From Komagataeibacter medellinensis NBRC 3288 (GTDB lineage: Bacteria > Pseudomonadota > Alphaproteobacteria > Acetobacterales > Acetobacteraceae): a DNA stretch of 64,000 bases. The stretch lies in contig NC_016027.1 in assembly GCF_000182745.2 (NCBI RefSeq), forward strand, positions 2,386,001 to 2,450,000. The letters are read 5' to 3'. Each line of letters opens with the position of its first letter. Position 1 is the first letter of the stretch. A program made the position numbers and the translations under genes. The notes below the pieces were generated by a model. It was not told where the DNA came from. It searched no databases and saw only the letters and a list, made by a program, of their open reading frames with translations. Below, piece by piece: positions 34,725 to 44,352 of the stretch.

Positions 34725-36149
34725 ATGATGGGAAACGTGACCGTAACCGGGGCCACAGGGCTGACGCTTGATGTCAATCCAGATAGCAGTGACATCATAC
34801 TGGCGCTGAAGGATGTGGGGGAAGAAGCCGCGCTGAGCCAGCTGGGCCAGTTTGCCATGGACGAGAACGTCGCCAGCACGGAGCTTGTCTCCCTTAAGGG
34901 AAATTTCGGTGATAGCGGCTTTCAGGCAGCGCGCCTTCTGGGCCTTGCCGGGATCGATTATGGTATGGATGATGCGGCGGCGGCCCAGTTGCAGGAAGTC
35001 ACTTCCGGGGGCAGCTATGATGTGACGGGCAGCGCGGTCGAGATCGGCAGTACCACGTCTTCCGTGCTGGACCAGCAGCTTTTCCTTTACGGGGGCAGCA
35101 GCGCCACCACTGTCATTGATGGCGATGCCGGGACGGTGGACTACCATGCCGGTACCGGCAGCGTGGATTATGATGCGGCTGGGGGTAACACGCTGTTCTT
35201 TAGCGGCAAGCCCAGCGATGACGTACATCTTATGGCCGGTTCGGACACTGTCTATGCCTTTGACAGCACGCCCACGGTCACGGGTGACTGGGCAGCCGCG
35301 AACAGCACGACCCCCCTCTTCAATAGTGGGGGTATAACCCTGACCGCCGTTGATGGCGAGGTGATGCAGGATGTCAGCCATTCCACCATCAATGCCTTCA
35401 TCAACACCACATTTTTTGAAGATGAGGGTGCCCAGGTCAACACCATCCAAAGCGGCGAGGCAGATACCATCAATGGCGATGGCGCGCTGGCGGTAGAGTC
35501 GGTCAGCGGCAGTTCCATTACTGCCGATAGTAGCCTGAGTGTGACCGGGGGCAGCGGGGACACCATCTCCGCCAGCACGTCTACCCTGCTGTCTGGTGTG
35601 GATACCAGCACCATCTCGGTCAGTGTGTCGGGCACACTGCAGTTCCTTGATGGGGCCAATGGTATTGTCGATACCGTGACTGGTGGCAATGCCACCATCT
35701 TTGGCACTGCGGGTCTGGACCTGAGTGCGAATACATCTGGCGCTACCACCTATTATGCTAGCAATGGTAACGAAACGCTTGATGGTGGCCTGTCCACCGG
35801 CAAACTGTACGCCGTAGCAGGCAGCGGGAACGACACGCTGGTAGGCGGCAGCGGGCAGGATACGCTTCAGGCCGGAATGGGTGATGACCTGCTCAAGGCC
35901 AGTAGCGGCACGACGGAGTTCGATTTCATCAAGGGCAAGGATGGCGGCAACGACCTGATCCAGGATTTTGGTAAGTCGGCGGCCAATGTTGTCAAGCTGT
36001 CCGGCTTTGACGCGACTCCGGCTACCATTCAGTCCATGCTGGATAACGCCACCATTGCCGGGGGCAATACGATGGTAAGCCTGGGTGACAGTACCAAGAT
36101 CACCTTTGTCGGTGTGACGGACCTGAAGGTACAGAATTTCAAAAGCTGA
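34725..36149 (+). CDS. RTX-type secreted protein with beta-roll end, 474 aa
   Basis: There is no N-terminal signal peptide. The body is Gly/Ser/Thr/Asp-rich and low in charge, suggesting a secreted beta-solenoid. Near residues 365-390 are nonapeptide-like calcium repeats (GSGNDTLVGGSGQDTLQAGM, GDDLL), followed by FDFIKGKDGGNDLIQDFG and an uncharged C-terminus. This is the usual architecture of a type I secretion substrate with C-terminal signal. No transporter genes are adjacent. AAGGA at 34711-34715 selects ATG at 34725; 34728 is also possible. Adhesin or biofilm function is a guess. Confidence 0.7.
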   Translation: MMGNVTVTGATGLTLDVNPDSSDIILALKDVGEEAALSQLGQFAMDENVASTELVSLKGNFGDSGFQAARLLGLAGIDYGMDDAAAAQLQEVTSGGSYDVTGSAVEIGSTTSSVLDQQLFLYGGSSATTVIDGDAGTVDYHAGTGSVDYDAAGGNTLFFSGKPSDDVHLMAGSDTVYAFDSTPTVTGDWAAANSTTPLFNSGGITLTAVDGEVMQDVSHSTINAFINTTFFEDEGAQVNTIQSGEADTINGDGALAVESVSGSSITADSSLSVTGGSGDTISASTSTLLSGVDTSTISVSVSGTLQFLDGANGIVDTVTGGNATIFGTAGLDLSANTSGATTYYASNGNETLDGGLSTGKLYAVAGSGNDTLVGGSGQDTLQAGMGDDLLKASSGTTEFDFIKGKDGGNDLIQDFGKSAANVVKLSGFDATPATIQSMLDNATIAGGNTMVSLGDSTKITFVGVTDLKVQNFKS

Positions 36150-36520
36150 CGGCAATGATCCGGGAGTACCGGGCAGGCCGGATGGCATTTGTTCATGCGT
36201 GTGCAGGCGATTCTGCTGCTGGCTGCCAGCGCCTGATATTACGGCATAATGTTTTTATTTCGGAAAGATTCGATATCGATATGGTTTTTCCCTGTCGGGT
36301 AGTGTTGTCTACCCGCACGGGTGTTTTGGTCAGGAATGCCGTTCTTGCTGATGACAACAGCATGAATTTTCATGTGATAACAAAAAATTTCTGGTCTAAC
36401 CCTGATCAGCGGGTTACAAGCCGCGTCCATCCCGCCCGGAGCATGCCGGCAGGTCCTTCCTATGCGGGTAATGGAGATTTTTGAGAGTCGTTTTTAGCCA
36501 GCAGGGAGCAGGGCGTTCCG
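36150..36520. other. Intergenic region, no gene supported
   Basis: The 371 bases between the RTX-type gene and the HU gene hold a 109-codon frame (36155-36484) with no ribosome site and no recognisable product. The left part is GC-balanced, the right part AT-richer (36360-36400). The HU promoter should lie here. Confidence 0.4.
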
Positions 36521-36790
36521 ATGAGTAAAGCCTTCATTGCAGCCGTTATACAGGATTCGATTGATTGTACCGGCGTTGCTGCCAATCAGGCTGCTTCTGA
36601 CCTGATTCAGGCGATTGTCAAGGAACTCAAGCGTGAGGGTGGTTTCACGCTGCCCTCATTCGGCACGTTCACAGTCAAGAAAACCAAGGCCCGCAAGGCG
36701 CTCAATCCGCGCACGGGCGAACCGGTCAAGGTCAAGGCTGGCAAGACGGTACGCTTTAAGGCAAGTCCCAATCTCAAGAAGGCGGTCTGA
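36521..36790 (+). CDS. HU-family DNA-binding protein
   Basis: An 89-residue histone-like protein of the HU/IHF family: helical dimer part (SKAFIAAVIQDSIDCTGVAANQAAS), then LPSFGTFTVKKTKARKALNPRTGEPVKV with the conserved GxF and the RxxxNPxTGE beta-arm, and KASPNLKKAV. It bends and compacts DNA. It stands alone, with its own promoter region and a hairpin after it. Confidence 0.95.
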   Translation: MSKAFIAAVIQDSIDCTGVAANQAASDLIQAIVKELKREGGFTLPSFGTFTVKKTKARKALNPRTGEPVKVKAGKTVRFKASPNLKKAV

Positions 36791-36800
36791 TCCCGCAGGC

Positions 36801-36826
36801 CACCCCGCCATTATACAGGCGGGGTG
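36801..36826. terminator. Candidate bidirectional hairpin between hupB-like gene and lutC
   Basis: CACCCCGCC (36801-36809) and GGCGGGGTG (36818-36826) form a perfect 9-bp stem with an 8-base loop, 10 bases past the HU stop and 10 before the lutC stop. It sits between convergent genes. No T-run is present on either side. Confidence 0.55.
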
Positions 36827-36836
36827 TCCCATCCGG

Positions 36837-37424
36837 TCAGGTAAACCAGACCGAGAGCGAGCGCACGCCCTGCGCGCCACGGATCAGTACGCCCTGGATA
36901 TCAGCCGTGGCGGAGGGGCCGCTCATCAGCACACCATAATTGGCAGAGCGGAATTCCGGCCGCTGCTGATAGGCGGTGTGCATGTTGGCCGTTAGTTCAC
37001 TGGCCGCCAGCAACACCACGATATGCTGCCCCAGATGCGCGAATGAATTGATCGGCAACTGAGCCTCGCTCAGGAAAATGGACCCCATTTCCGCAATGCC
37101 GAAGGGCGCGCGCACCACGGTCACGTCAATCATGGCCGCGTCCTGCGGGGTTCTAATCTTCTCCACCGGCAGCGTGCCACGGGCTTCGGGCACGTTGGAG
37201 CAGATGACCTTCGCATCGGGGTGGCGGCGTGCGATGGCTTCATCCAGCGTTTCGCCGGGTGTTGCCGGCTCCAGCACGTCACCGCCCAGTATCTTCAGGC
37301 TGGTGATGAAGCGTTCCCTGCTGGCATCCATGTCTCCCAGGGTTGCGACTGGTGGCAGGGGATGGTTTTCAGGCGTGGGACGGTTGGCGCGCAGCGCCTG
37401 CAGGATCTCGTCGCGTGAGCTCAT
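36837..37424 (-). CDS. lutC: LutC-family lactate utilisation protein
   Basis: A 195-residue LUD-domain protein (YkgG/LutC). Markers are SSRDEILQALRANRP at the start, FGIAEMGSIFLSEAQLP and VLMSGPSATADIQGVLIRGA near the end. With LutA and LutB it forms the iron-sulfur L-lactate oxidation complex. It is the last gene of lutABC and overlaps lutB by 4 bases. Confidence 0.93.
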   Translation of the reverse strand: MSSRDEILQALRANRPTPENHPLPPVATLGDMDASRERFITSLKILGGDVLEPATPGETLDEAIARRHPDAKVICSNVPEARGTLPVEKIRTPQDAAMIDVTVVRAPFGIAEMGSIFLSEAQLPINSFAHLGQHIVVLLAASELTANMHTAYQQRPEFRSANYGVLMSGPSATADIQGVLIRGAQGVRSLSVWFT

Positions 37425-38830
37425 TTCTTGGCCTCCGGTGCGTCATCTTTACCGGGCTTGCGGTTCTTGCGGTACCAGTCATTGAAGGTCTGCTTGACTG
37501 GATGGGGGTTTTCGCGGTGCTTGCCCCATGGGTTCAGCCAGTTATACAGCACGAAGCGCGGCATGGTGCTGAGCGAGACTTCGGTCGCCTTGATGGCGGC
37601 GCGGTACAGTTTGGGCTGGCCCATCAGCTTGCCCGCCATGTGCATGATCTCACGTTTGACGAAGGGCATTTCGTGGTGCTGCACCAGCACGCGGCGCCAC
37701 TTGTACAGCTGCTCGTGAATGTTGATCTTGACCGGGCAGACATTGGTGCAGCTTCCGTTCAGCGTGGAGGCATAGGGAAGCGTGCTGTATTTGCGCTCGT
37801 TAAAGGTTGGGTCAATGATTGCGCCGATCGGGCCAGAATAGACGGCACCGTAGGACAGTCCGCCGGAGCGGCGGTAGACGGGGCAGGTGTTCATGCATGC
37901 GCCACAGCGGATGCATTTGAGCGATGTCCAGAAATCTTCCATGCCAAGGCGTGCGGAACGACCGTTATCGACCAGCACGACATGCATCTCGCCACCCTTC
38001 TGCGGGCCACGGAAATGGGTGGTGTACTGCGTAATGGGCGAACCTAGCGCACTGCGTGAAAGCAGGCGGACGAACACGCCAAGATCGGCCATGCGCGGTA
38101 CTAGCCGCTCGATGCCGATGGTGGCGATATGCAGGTTGGGCACCGTGGCACTCAGGTCGGCATTGCCTTCATTGGTGCACACGACAAACGTGCCGGTCTC
38201 CGCCACTACGAAGTTGCCGCCCGTCATGCCCGAATCGGCACCCAGTATGACCGGGCGGGCTGCCTGGCGCTGGGCCTCGGCCAGCAGGTGCGGGTCGCGG
38301 ATATTGGGGTCGGTGTTGTAATCCTTGGCGAATATCCTGGCCACGTCCGATGTCAGCTTGTGCACAGCCGGCACCACGATATGGCTGGGCAACTGGTCAT
38401 CAAGCTGCTGGATGCGCTCGCCCAGATCCGTTTCGGTAACGCGCACGCCCTGTTTTTCAAGATAGGGCCGCATGTCACACTCCTCGGTGACCATGGACTT
38501 GCTCTTGATCAGGTTGTGCGCGTTATGAGCCTTCAGGATCTCGCTCACGATGCGGTTGTGCTCCGCCCCATCGCGTGCCCAATGGACGTGGATGCCGTTT
38601 TTCTTCGCGTTTTCCTCGAACTGCTCAAGGTATTCGGGCAGGCGGGAGAGCGTGTGTTCCTTGATGCGGGATGCTTCCTCGCGCAGTTCCTGCCATTCGG
38701 GCAGGATGTGCATCTGGCCATCGCGCTTCTGGCGCATGTCCCACAGGCGTTCGTCATGGAACTGCAGGTGGGGCTTGTCTTCAAGGAAGTGTTCCGCCGC
38801 CCGGGCGTGATTGACCGGCCTGTCACTCAT
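37421..38830 (-). CDS. lutB: LutB-family iron-sulfur lactate utilisation protein
   Basis: A 469-residue protein with an N-terminal LUD domain (DSGMTGGNFVVAETGTFVV) and a ferredoxin-like domain with two 4Fe-4S clusters: CIRCGACMNTCPVYRR and NGSCTNVCPVKINIHEQL. The C-terminal helical part is typical for LutB. It is the electron-transfer core of the lactate-oxidising complex. ATG at 38830 has GGAGCAGCCC before it and overlaps lutA's stop. Confidence 0.95.
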   Translation of the reverse strand: MSDRPVNHARAAEHFLEDKPHLQFHDERLWDMRQKRDGQMHILPEWQELREEASRIKEHTLSRLPEYLEQFEENAKKNGIHVHWARDGAEHNRIVSEILKAHNAHNLIKSKSMVTEECDMRPYLEKQGVRVTETDLGERIQQLDDQLPSHIVVPAVHKLTSDVARIFAKDYNTDPNIRDPHLLAEAQRQAARPVILGADSGMTGGNFVVAETGTFVVCTNEGNADLSATVPNLHIATIGIERLVPRMADLGVFVRLLSRSALGSPITQYTTHFRGPQKGGEMHVVLVDNGRSARLGMEDFWTSLKCIRCGACMNTCPVYRRSGGLSYGAVYSGPIGAIIDPTFNERKYSTLPYASTLNGSCTNVCPVKINIHEQLYKWRRVLVQHHEMPFVKREIMHMAGKLMGQPKLYRAAIKATEVSLSTMPRFVLYNWLNPWGKHRENPHPVKQTFNDWYRKNRKPGKDDAPEAKK

Positions 38831-39570
38831 TGGGCTGCTCCGTTCAGGATCTGCGCGATATGGATGAAGCGGATGGGTACGCCCGCGCGCTCGGCGCAGC
38901 CCTGCTGGTGCATGACGCATGAGGAATCGGCCGAGACGATATATTCCGCCCCCGCCTGATGGTGGTCACGTACCTTGTCCACGCCCATCTGCGCGGATAC
39001 GGCTTCTTCCGTAACCGAGAAGGTGCCCCCAAACCCGCAGCACTCATCGGGCCGCTTGGGGGTGACAAAGCGGATACCCTTGACCTTGCTCAGTAGGTCC
39101 ATCGGTTTGGAGAAGGGCTTCTCCCCCAGTTCGGACATGCTGGCCGTGCGTAGCGCGCGCAGTGTGCCGCAGCTGTTGTGCAGGCCCACGGTGTGGTTGA
39201 ACTCCGCCCACGGGAAGGCATCGACCTTCAGCACGTCATGGAGGAACTCCACCAGTTCAAAGGTGTTCTCGCGCACGTGGCGGACTTCATCCGTCTGCTC
39301 GATGGCATCAAAATTGTCGCGCACATGGTGCGTGCAACTGCCCGAAGGCATGACGATCTTGTCGTATTTGGCAAAGTTACGAACAAACAGGGCTTCCGCC
39401 GCTGCCGCGTCCGAATTGCAGCCGGAATTGCCCATGGGCTGGCCGCAGCAGGTCTGGTCCAGCGGATATTCTACATCCTGCCCCAGTTTTTCCAGCAGTT
39501 CCAGCGTGGCAATTCCCGCCTCGGGGTAGAATGCGTCGATATAACACGGAATGAACAGACCGATTTTCAT
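38827..39570 (-). CDS. lutA: LutA-family (Fe-S)-binding lactate utilisation protein
   Basis: A 247-residue protein with two CCG domains: QTCCGQPMGNSGCNSDAAAA and DECCGFGGTFSVTEEAVSAQ, plus the start KIGLFIPCYIDAFYPEAG. CCG domains bind an unusual iron-sulfur cluster. It opens the lutABC operon, whose product oxidises L-lactate to pyruvate, and is divergent from a LysR regulator. Confidence 0.95.
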   Translation of the reverse strand: MKIGLFIPCYIDAFYPEAGIATLELLEKLGQDVEYPLDQTCCGQPMGNSGCNSDAAAAEALFVRNFAKYDKIVMPSGSCTHHVRDNFDAIEQTDEVRHVRENTFELVEFLHDVLKVDAFPWAEFNHTVGLHNSCGTLRALRTASMSELGEKPFSKPMDLLSKVKGIRFVTPKRPDECCGFGGTFSVTEEAVSAQMGVDKVRDHHQAGAEYIVSADSSCVMHQQGCAERAGVPIRFIHIAQILNGAAQ

Positions 39571-39676
39571 TGTTTGGCACTCATCCTCAGCACGATTGGC
39601 GCGAAACGTGGCGCATGCTATGTTATTTCGTCAAATATATATTGAAAGGCCGTCCCATATATAATTTATATGTGGC
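39571..39676. promoter_or_regulatory. Divergent promoter region lutA / LysR gene
   Basis: The 106-base gap holds AT-rich stretches at 39634-39645 and 39656-39672. The second, CATATATAATTTATATG, is an imperfect palindrome with T-N11-A spacing, the pattern LysR proteins bind. It lies directly before the LysR start, fitting autoregulation and control of lutABC. Confidence 0.5.
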
Positions 39677-40612
39677 ATGGATCTAAGGCATTTACGTTAT
39701 TTTGTGGCTGTTGCCGAGAACGGAAGCTTTACGCGTGCTGCAGAGCAGCTAGGCATAGAACAGCCACCTCTGAGCCAGCAGATCAAGCATCTGGAGAATG
39801 AACTGGGCGTTCTGCTGTTCCAACGCCTGACGCGCGGGGTGCGGCTTACGGATGTGGGGCTGGTGCTGTTGGATCAGGCGCGTGCCCTGCTGGGCATGCA
39901 GCAGCAGTTCATGGCCACTGCCCACGGTCTGGCACGCGGCGAGAAGGGGCATATCCGCGTGGGGCTGGCGGGGGCGGTGTCCCTCTTGCCCATGATCCCG
40001 CTAACTGTGCGGCGCTTCCGTGAAGTCTGGCCCGATGTCACCATCTATCTGGAGGAAAGCAACACTCCCGCCCTGCGCAAGGCCCTGCATGACCGCGCTA
40101 TTGATATCGCCATCGTCCGCCCCCCGGTGCCCGATGGTGCGGGGCTTCTTGTCTCCCCCCTGTTGGAAGAGGAGACGGTGGTGGCCCTGCCCAAGGGGCA
40201 TCCGCTGGCAATCCGGCCGCATCTGGAACTGGAAATGCTGGCGGATGAACCCTTCATCATCTTCCCCCGCGAACTGGGGCCGGGTTTTCATGATGCGATC
40301 CTGTCGGCATGCCAGAATGCCGGCTTTACCCCACGCATGGGCCAACAGGCGCCGCAGATCGCCTCCACCGTACCGCTGGTGGCGGCAGGGCTCGGGGTCT
40401 CGGTCGTGCCCCGTTCGCTCCACCAGATCCATTCGGGCGGCGTGACCTATCATTCGCTGGGGATCAAGGCGCCACGCGCGGAACTGGCCATTGCCATGCG
40501 TGCAGGCCAGCATGTGCCGTTGCTGACCAATTTCATTTCCACGCTACGGGCGTGCTGTCGCACCATGCATGATACCGCCGTATCCGTCGCCCCGGATGGG
40601 ACGGAGGACTGA
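39677..40612 (+). CDS. LysR-family transcriptional regulator
   Basis: A 311-residue LTTR: winged HTH at residues 1-60 (MDLRHLRYFVAVAENGSFTR, AAEQLGIEQPPLSQQIKHLE) and a periplasmic-binding-like sensor domain after residue 90 (IRVGLAGAVSLLPMIPLTVR, VAAGLGVSVVPRSLHQI). Divergent placement implies control of lutABC, with lactate or a related acid as possible effector. lut operons elsewhere are often controlled by GntR-family proteins, so this pairing is unusual. Confidence 0.92.
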   Translation: MDLRHLRYFVAVAENGSFTRAAEQLGIEQPPLSQQIKHLENELGVLLFQRLTRGVRLTDVGLVLLDQARALLGMQQQFMATAHGLARGEKGHIRVGLAGAVSLLPMIPLTVRRFREVWPDVTIYLEESNTPALRKALHDRAIDIAIVRPPVPDGAGLLVSPLLEEETVVALPKGHPLAIRPHLELEMLADEPFIIFPRELGPGFHDAILSACQNAGFTPRMGQQAPQIASTVPLVAAGLGVSVVPRSLHQIHSGGVTYHSLGIKAPRAELAIAMRAGQHVPLLTNFISTLRACCRTMHDTAVSVAPDGTED

Positions 40613-40618
40613 TCCCCC

Positions 40619-41686
40619 TCAGTCCACGCGGCTGGCGCGGACCAGGTCGTGGATGAAGGACAGCTTGCGCAGGATTTCAGGCGTGAGCACAAAGGGATAG
40701 AAATCGGGTAGTCCCATGGAGCGGTTGAGACTGTTGACCGCATAGGTCAGCGGCAGCCAGCCCTGTGTGATCTCGTCAAAGGACATTTCCGTATACGGGT
40801 CGCGCTGGATGCTGGTGCTCAGAGGCGGGGCGTGCGCGCCTGCCGCATCAATGGAGATGCGATAGGCCCATGCGGTTTCAAGTGTCGAGATGATGTGCAG
40901 GTAATGTGCCCATGTCTCGGCAAAGTCCTCCCACGGGTGGGACGTCGCATAGTGGCTGACATAATGGCCACGCCAGTCGGGGCCGGGGGGGGCGTTGTAA
41001 TGGGCCTGTAGGCTTGCGGCATAGTCCTGCCGGTCATCGCCAAACACCGCGCGGCAGGCTTCCAGCCGCACGGGGCCTGCGTCGCGGATCAGGACGTTCC
41101 AGTAGTAATGCCCGATTTCATGGCGGAAATGGCCAAGCAGGGTACGGTAGTATTCCCCCATTTCCTGGCGCATCTTCTCGCGCTGGGCATCATCCGTCTC
41201 GTTCATGGCGATGGTGATGATGCCATTCATGTGGCCGGTCATGGCGGGTGTGCCATCGGGCAGGCGGTCAAGGAAGTCGAAGGCCAGGCCGTTGGCCGGG
41301 TCCTGGTGCCGGTTGTACATGGGCAGGCCAAGTCGCAGCAGGGTATAGAACAGCCGGTGCTTGGCCACTTCCAGCTTCTGCCACCGTGCCATGTTGCCCG
41401 ACACCGACAGGTTGGGGATGGTGCGGTTGAAGCTGCACGCAATGCAGTAGGCCTGTCCCGGTTCGGCCAGCCAGTTACACGCGCTATGGGCATTGTTGGC
41501 GCACAGGGCGCGGGGAGCATGATGGGTACCTGCGCCCAGAGGCCGCCACAGCCCGTCTCCCATGGCATCGAGCGCATAGAGTTCAGTATCGTGTGGCAGG
41601 TAGCCCAGCGTATGGCCGCAGCGTTCACAGGTCGTATTCTCAAAAAACAGGACCTGTTCGCATGACTGGCAGAAAAACAGTTTCAT
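40619..41686 (-). CDS. Zinc-ribbon putative metallopeptidase
   Basis: The N-terminus has a zinc ribbon (FFCQSCEQVLFFENTTCERC). The catalytic domain has the zincin motif HFRHEIGHYYW, with a likely third ligand in EDFAETWAHYLH. These mark the putative zinc-binding metallopeptidase family found with circularly permuted ATP-grasp and transglutaminase genes. Substrate unknown, perhaps the peptide made by the ATP-grasp partner. ATG at 41686 overlaps the transglutaminase stop (ATGA). The last of the two minus-strand genes. Confidence 0.85.
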   Translation of the reverse strand: MKLFFCQSCEQVLFFENTTCERCGHTLGYLPHDTELYALDAMGDGLWRPLGAGTHHAPRALCANNAHSACNWLAEPGQAYCIACSFNRTIPNLSVSGNMARWQKLEVAKHRLFYTLLRLGLPMYNRHQDPANGLAFDFLDRLPDGTPAMTGHMNGIITIAMNETDDAQREKMRQEMGEYYRTLLGHFRHEIGHYYWNVLIRDAGPVRLEACRAVFGDDRQDYAASLQAHYNAPPGPDWRGHYVSHYATSHPWEDFAETWAHYLHIISTLETAWAYRISIDAAGAHAPPLSTSIQRDPYTEMSFDEITQGWLPLTYAVNSLNRSMGLPDFYPFVLTPEILRKLSFIHDLVRASRVD

Positions 41687-42597
41687 AATGAGATACGGGC
41701 TTGCCGCTGGAGTGGCAGGACCTGACTGCCAGCAGGTAGGGGGAAGGTTTCCATCACCGCCTCGAATGTGGCGACGCACTGGTCAAGCAGCCCACTTACG
41801 GGAGCGGCCTGATGGGGGGTGGCCGCCACGGCCAGTGGCACATGGCCCTGGGCCGCCAGCAGGCCCGATGTGGTATCGAGTCCGATCCATCCCGCGCCGG
41901 GCAGGTAGGCCTGCACCCAGGCATGCAGTTCAGCGCCGTACTGTCCCGGCGCATCGGGGCGTGGCTGGAACAGGTAGCCCGACACGAAGCGCGCGGCGAG
42001 ACCCAGCCTGCGCAGCACTGCGATCAGCAGCCATGCACTGTCACGGCACGACCCTGCGCCATTACGCAGGGTTTCCTCCGGTGACCACACGCCCGCCTCC
42101 AGCCGGATGCGGTAGGCGATGCGGGTGGCGATGGCGCGTGTCAGTTCCACCAGTATTTCCAGAGCGGGGCGCGGCCCGGTAGCGCGCCATCGTGCCACCA
42201 GCGCATCGAGCAGCGGGGTCGGTGTATCGGGCGGGCAGGCGGGTTGCCGGTAAGGTGCCGGTGCGTGGTCCTTGAATGTCTCCGCTCCGGCCGGCCACAG
42301 GCGCGCGGATGGGGCGATGGTGAAGTGGAAGGGGTTGGTTGGCGTCTGGTCCGTGGCGAGGCGGACGGTAATGTCGAAATGCGTGACCCGTTCGGCAAAG
42401 GTGATGCGGGCAATGCGGTTGCCAAATGCATCATGGTCCCATGTGCAGTTGTGCTGCGCGGGAGCGATGTCCATGCTGTAGGAAATCATGCTGGCACAGC
42501 CGGGCAGGGGGTGCAGGCGAATGGTCTGGGGGCCAAGGTGCACGGGCCGGTCGTAGTGGTAACGTGTTTGATGGACCAGCATGGCATGCGTGTTCAT
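41683..42597 (-). CDS. Transglutaminase-like cysteine protease
   Basis: A 304-residue protein with the bacterial transglutaminase N-terminal domain (LVHQTRYHYDRPVHLGPQTI, RLHPLP) and core. The catalytic triad is Cys in GAGSCRDSAWL, His in ELHAWVQAYL and Asp in GLDTTSG. It probably hydrolyses or rearranges an amide bond rather than crosslinking. The frame is open far upstream, but that lies in the ATP-grasp gene on the other strand. Its neighbours are the metallopeptidase (coupled) and the divergent ATP-grasp gene. Confidence 0.9.
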   Translation of the reverse strand: MNTHAMLVHQTRYHYDRPVHLGPQTIRLHPLPGCASMISYSMDIAPAQHNCTWDHDAFGNRIARITFAERVTHFDITVRLATDQTPTNPFHFTIAPSARLWPAGAETFKDHAPAPYRQPACPPDTPTPLLDALVARWRATGPRPALEILVELTRAIATRIAYRIRLEAGVWSPEETLRNGAGSCRDSAWLLIAVLRRLGLAARFVSGYLFQPRPDAPGQYGAELHAWVQAYLPGAGWIGLDTTSGLLAAQGHVPLAVAATPHQAAPVSGLLDQCVATFEAVMETFPLPAGSQVLPLQRQARISL

Positions 42598-42885
42598 GAA
42601 ATCTTGAGCCCCGTAAAACAGTCCCGCATGCCTGCCATCGAGACCCGACGATGGTACGGTTCGGACATGGTTGTCGTGTGCCTGCCCCACGCTATCAGGA
42701 TTGGCGGAGGCAGCAATATCGTATTTTTCAGCGATTTGGAGCCGAAAGGGAAGGTTGTGCAAGATTCGTTCTTGGCAAGAGACGATTTTCTTGCTCCCGT
42801 AGTAACGGATCGAAATGATTAACGGCAGGTGGGTGGATATGATTCCTTCGCCCCTGATCCACCTCCACTCCAGCGGGGGTAGGGC
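42598..42885. promoter_or_regulatory. Divergent promoter region of the ATP-grasp/transglutaminase cluster
   Basis: The 288 bases separate the transglutaminase gene (minus) from the ATP-grasp gene (plus), so both promoters should lie here. AT content rises around 42715-42735 and 42775-42830. No clear operator palindrome or small gene is seen. Confidence 0.45.
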
Positions 42886-44352
42886 ATGAATGATATGAAA
42901 ATGGCAGCACAGGCAGCCGGGCTGTTTGCGACGTATGACGTTCCGGATTTTTTCTGTGAACTGCTCAACCGCAGGGATATCCCGCCACCGGGACTGCAAC
43001 TGGTGCGTGATCGCCTGGCCTGTTTCGATCTGGGCGAACTGCGGCGCAGGGCAGCCGCTGTGGAGGCACAGTTCTACCGTCTGGGCATTACCTTTACCGT
43101 CTATTCCGACCGCGAGGCGATTGATCGCGTCCTGCCGTTCGATGTCATTCCCCGCGTGCTGACCGCGCTTGAGTGGGACCATGTGGAACGTGGCGTGCAG
43201 CAGCGCGTGCAGGCGATCAACCTGTTCCTGCACGATATCTATCATGATCGCCATATCCTGCGCGATGGCGTGGTGCCCGAGCACCTTGTGCTGGGTAACG
43301 CCAATTACTGTCAGGCCATGGTGGGGCTGGATGTGCCCGGCGGTGTTTACGTGCATATCAACGGCACCGACCTTGTGCGCGACCGCGATGGCCGGTTCCT
43401 GGTGCTGGAGGACAATGCCCGCACGCCCTCGGGCGTGTCCTATGTGCTTGAGGACCGGCAGATGATGCTGCGCCTCATGCCCGACCTTGCCACCGGGCTG
43501 GATATCCGCCCGGTGGATGAATACGGTCCCCGCCTGCACCGCGCGCTGGCGGAGGTGGCACCCCCAGGTGTTGCCGACCCGCAGGTGGTCCTGCTTTCAC
43601 CGGGTATCTACAACGCCGCGTATTTTGAACATGTGTTCCTGGCGCGCGAAATGGGCATTCCGCTGGTTGAAGGGCGTGACCTGATGGTGGAGGACGGGCG
43701 TGTCTATATGCGCACGGTGGGCGGCCCACGGCCGGTCCATTCCATCTACCGCAGGCTCAATGATGACTTCCTTGACCCGCTGGTCTTCAATCCCGACAGC
43801 CTTCTGGGCGTGCCGGGGCTGGTGGATGCCTACCGCCGGGGCAACGTGACGCTGGCCAACGCCCTTGGCACCGGTGTGGCCGATGACAAGGCGGTCTATG
43901 CCTACATGCCGCGTATCATCCGCTACTATCTGGATCAGGACCCGATCCTGACCAATGTGGAAACCCATATCTGTGGCGAGCTGGAAGGGCTGACCTATAC
44001 GTTGGCCAACCTAGAGCATCTGGTGGTCAAGCCGGTGGGTGAATCCGGTGGTTACGGGCTGCTCATCGGCCCGCATGCAACCCAGGCCCAGCTTGAGGAA
44101 TTCCGTAAGCTACTGCGCGCCAATCCCGCCAATTACATCAGCCAGCCCGTCATCAGCCTGTCGGTCTCGCCCACTTTGTGCCCGGCGGGCGTGGAGGGGC
44201 GGCATGTGGACCTGCGGCCCTTTGCCGTAACCGGGCGTAACACATGGGTTCTGCCCGGTGGCCTATCGCGTGTGGCGTTGCGCAAGGGGTCGCTGGTGGT
44301 CAATTCCTCGCAGGGTGGCGGGGCGAAAGATACATGGGTGCTGGCATCATGA
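42886..44352 (+). CDS. Circularly permuted type 2 ATP-grasp protein
   Basis: A 488-residue protein of the CP type-2 ATP-grasp family. Recognisable stretches are [70 protein letters not shown] and [17 protein letters not shown]. The family ligates an amine to a carboxylate using ATP, and its product is unknown. It overlaps the alpha-E gene by 4 bases. The whole cluster recurs in many bacteria and is thought to make or process a peptide or modified protein. Confidence 0.93.
   Translation: MNDMKMAAQAAGLFATYDVPDFFCELLNRRDIPPPGLQLVRDRLACFDLGELRRRAAAVEAQFYRLGITFTVYSDREAIDRVLPFDVIPRVLTALEWDHVERGVQQRVQAINLFLHDIYHDRHILRDGVVPEHLVLGNANYCQAMVGLDVPGGVYVHINGTDLVRDRDGRFLVLEDNARTPSGVSYVLEDRQMMLRLMPDLATGLDIRPVDEYGPRLHRALAEVAPPGVADPQVVLLSPGIYNAAYFEHVFLAREMGIPLVEGRDLMVEDGRVYMRTVGGPRPVHSIYRRLNDDFLDPLVFNPDSLLGVPGLVDAYRRGNVTLANALGTGVADDKAVYAYMPRIIRYYLDQDPILTNVETHICGELEGLTYTLANLEHLVVKPVGESGGYGLLIGPHATQAQLEEFRKLLRANPANYISQPVISLSVSPTLCPAGVEGRHVDLRPFAVTGRNTWVLPGGLSRVALRKGSLVVNSSQGGGAKDTWVLAS

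Noticed and set aside
34665-36188. Long antisense frame (507 codons) over the RTX-type gene
   Set aside because: It mirrors the + strand gene in a GC-rich region, has no ribosome site and no recognisable protein.
36155-36484. 109-codon frame between the RTX-type gene and HU
   Set aside because: No ribosome site, no recognisable sequence, mixed composition.
42598-43539. Upstream extension of the transglutaminase frame to 43539
   Set aside because: It lies antisense to the ATP-grasp gene, and the domain starts at Met 42597.
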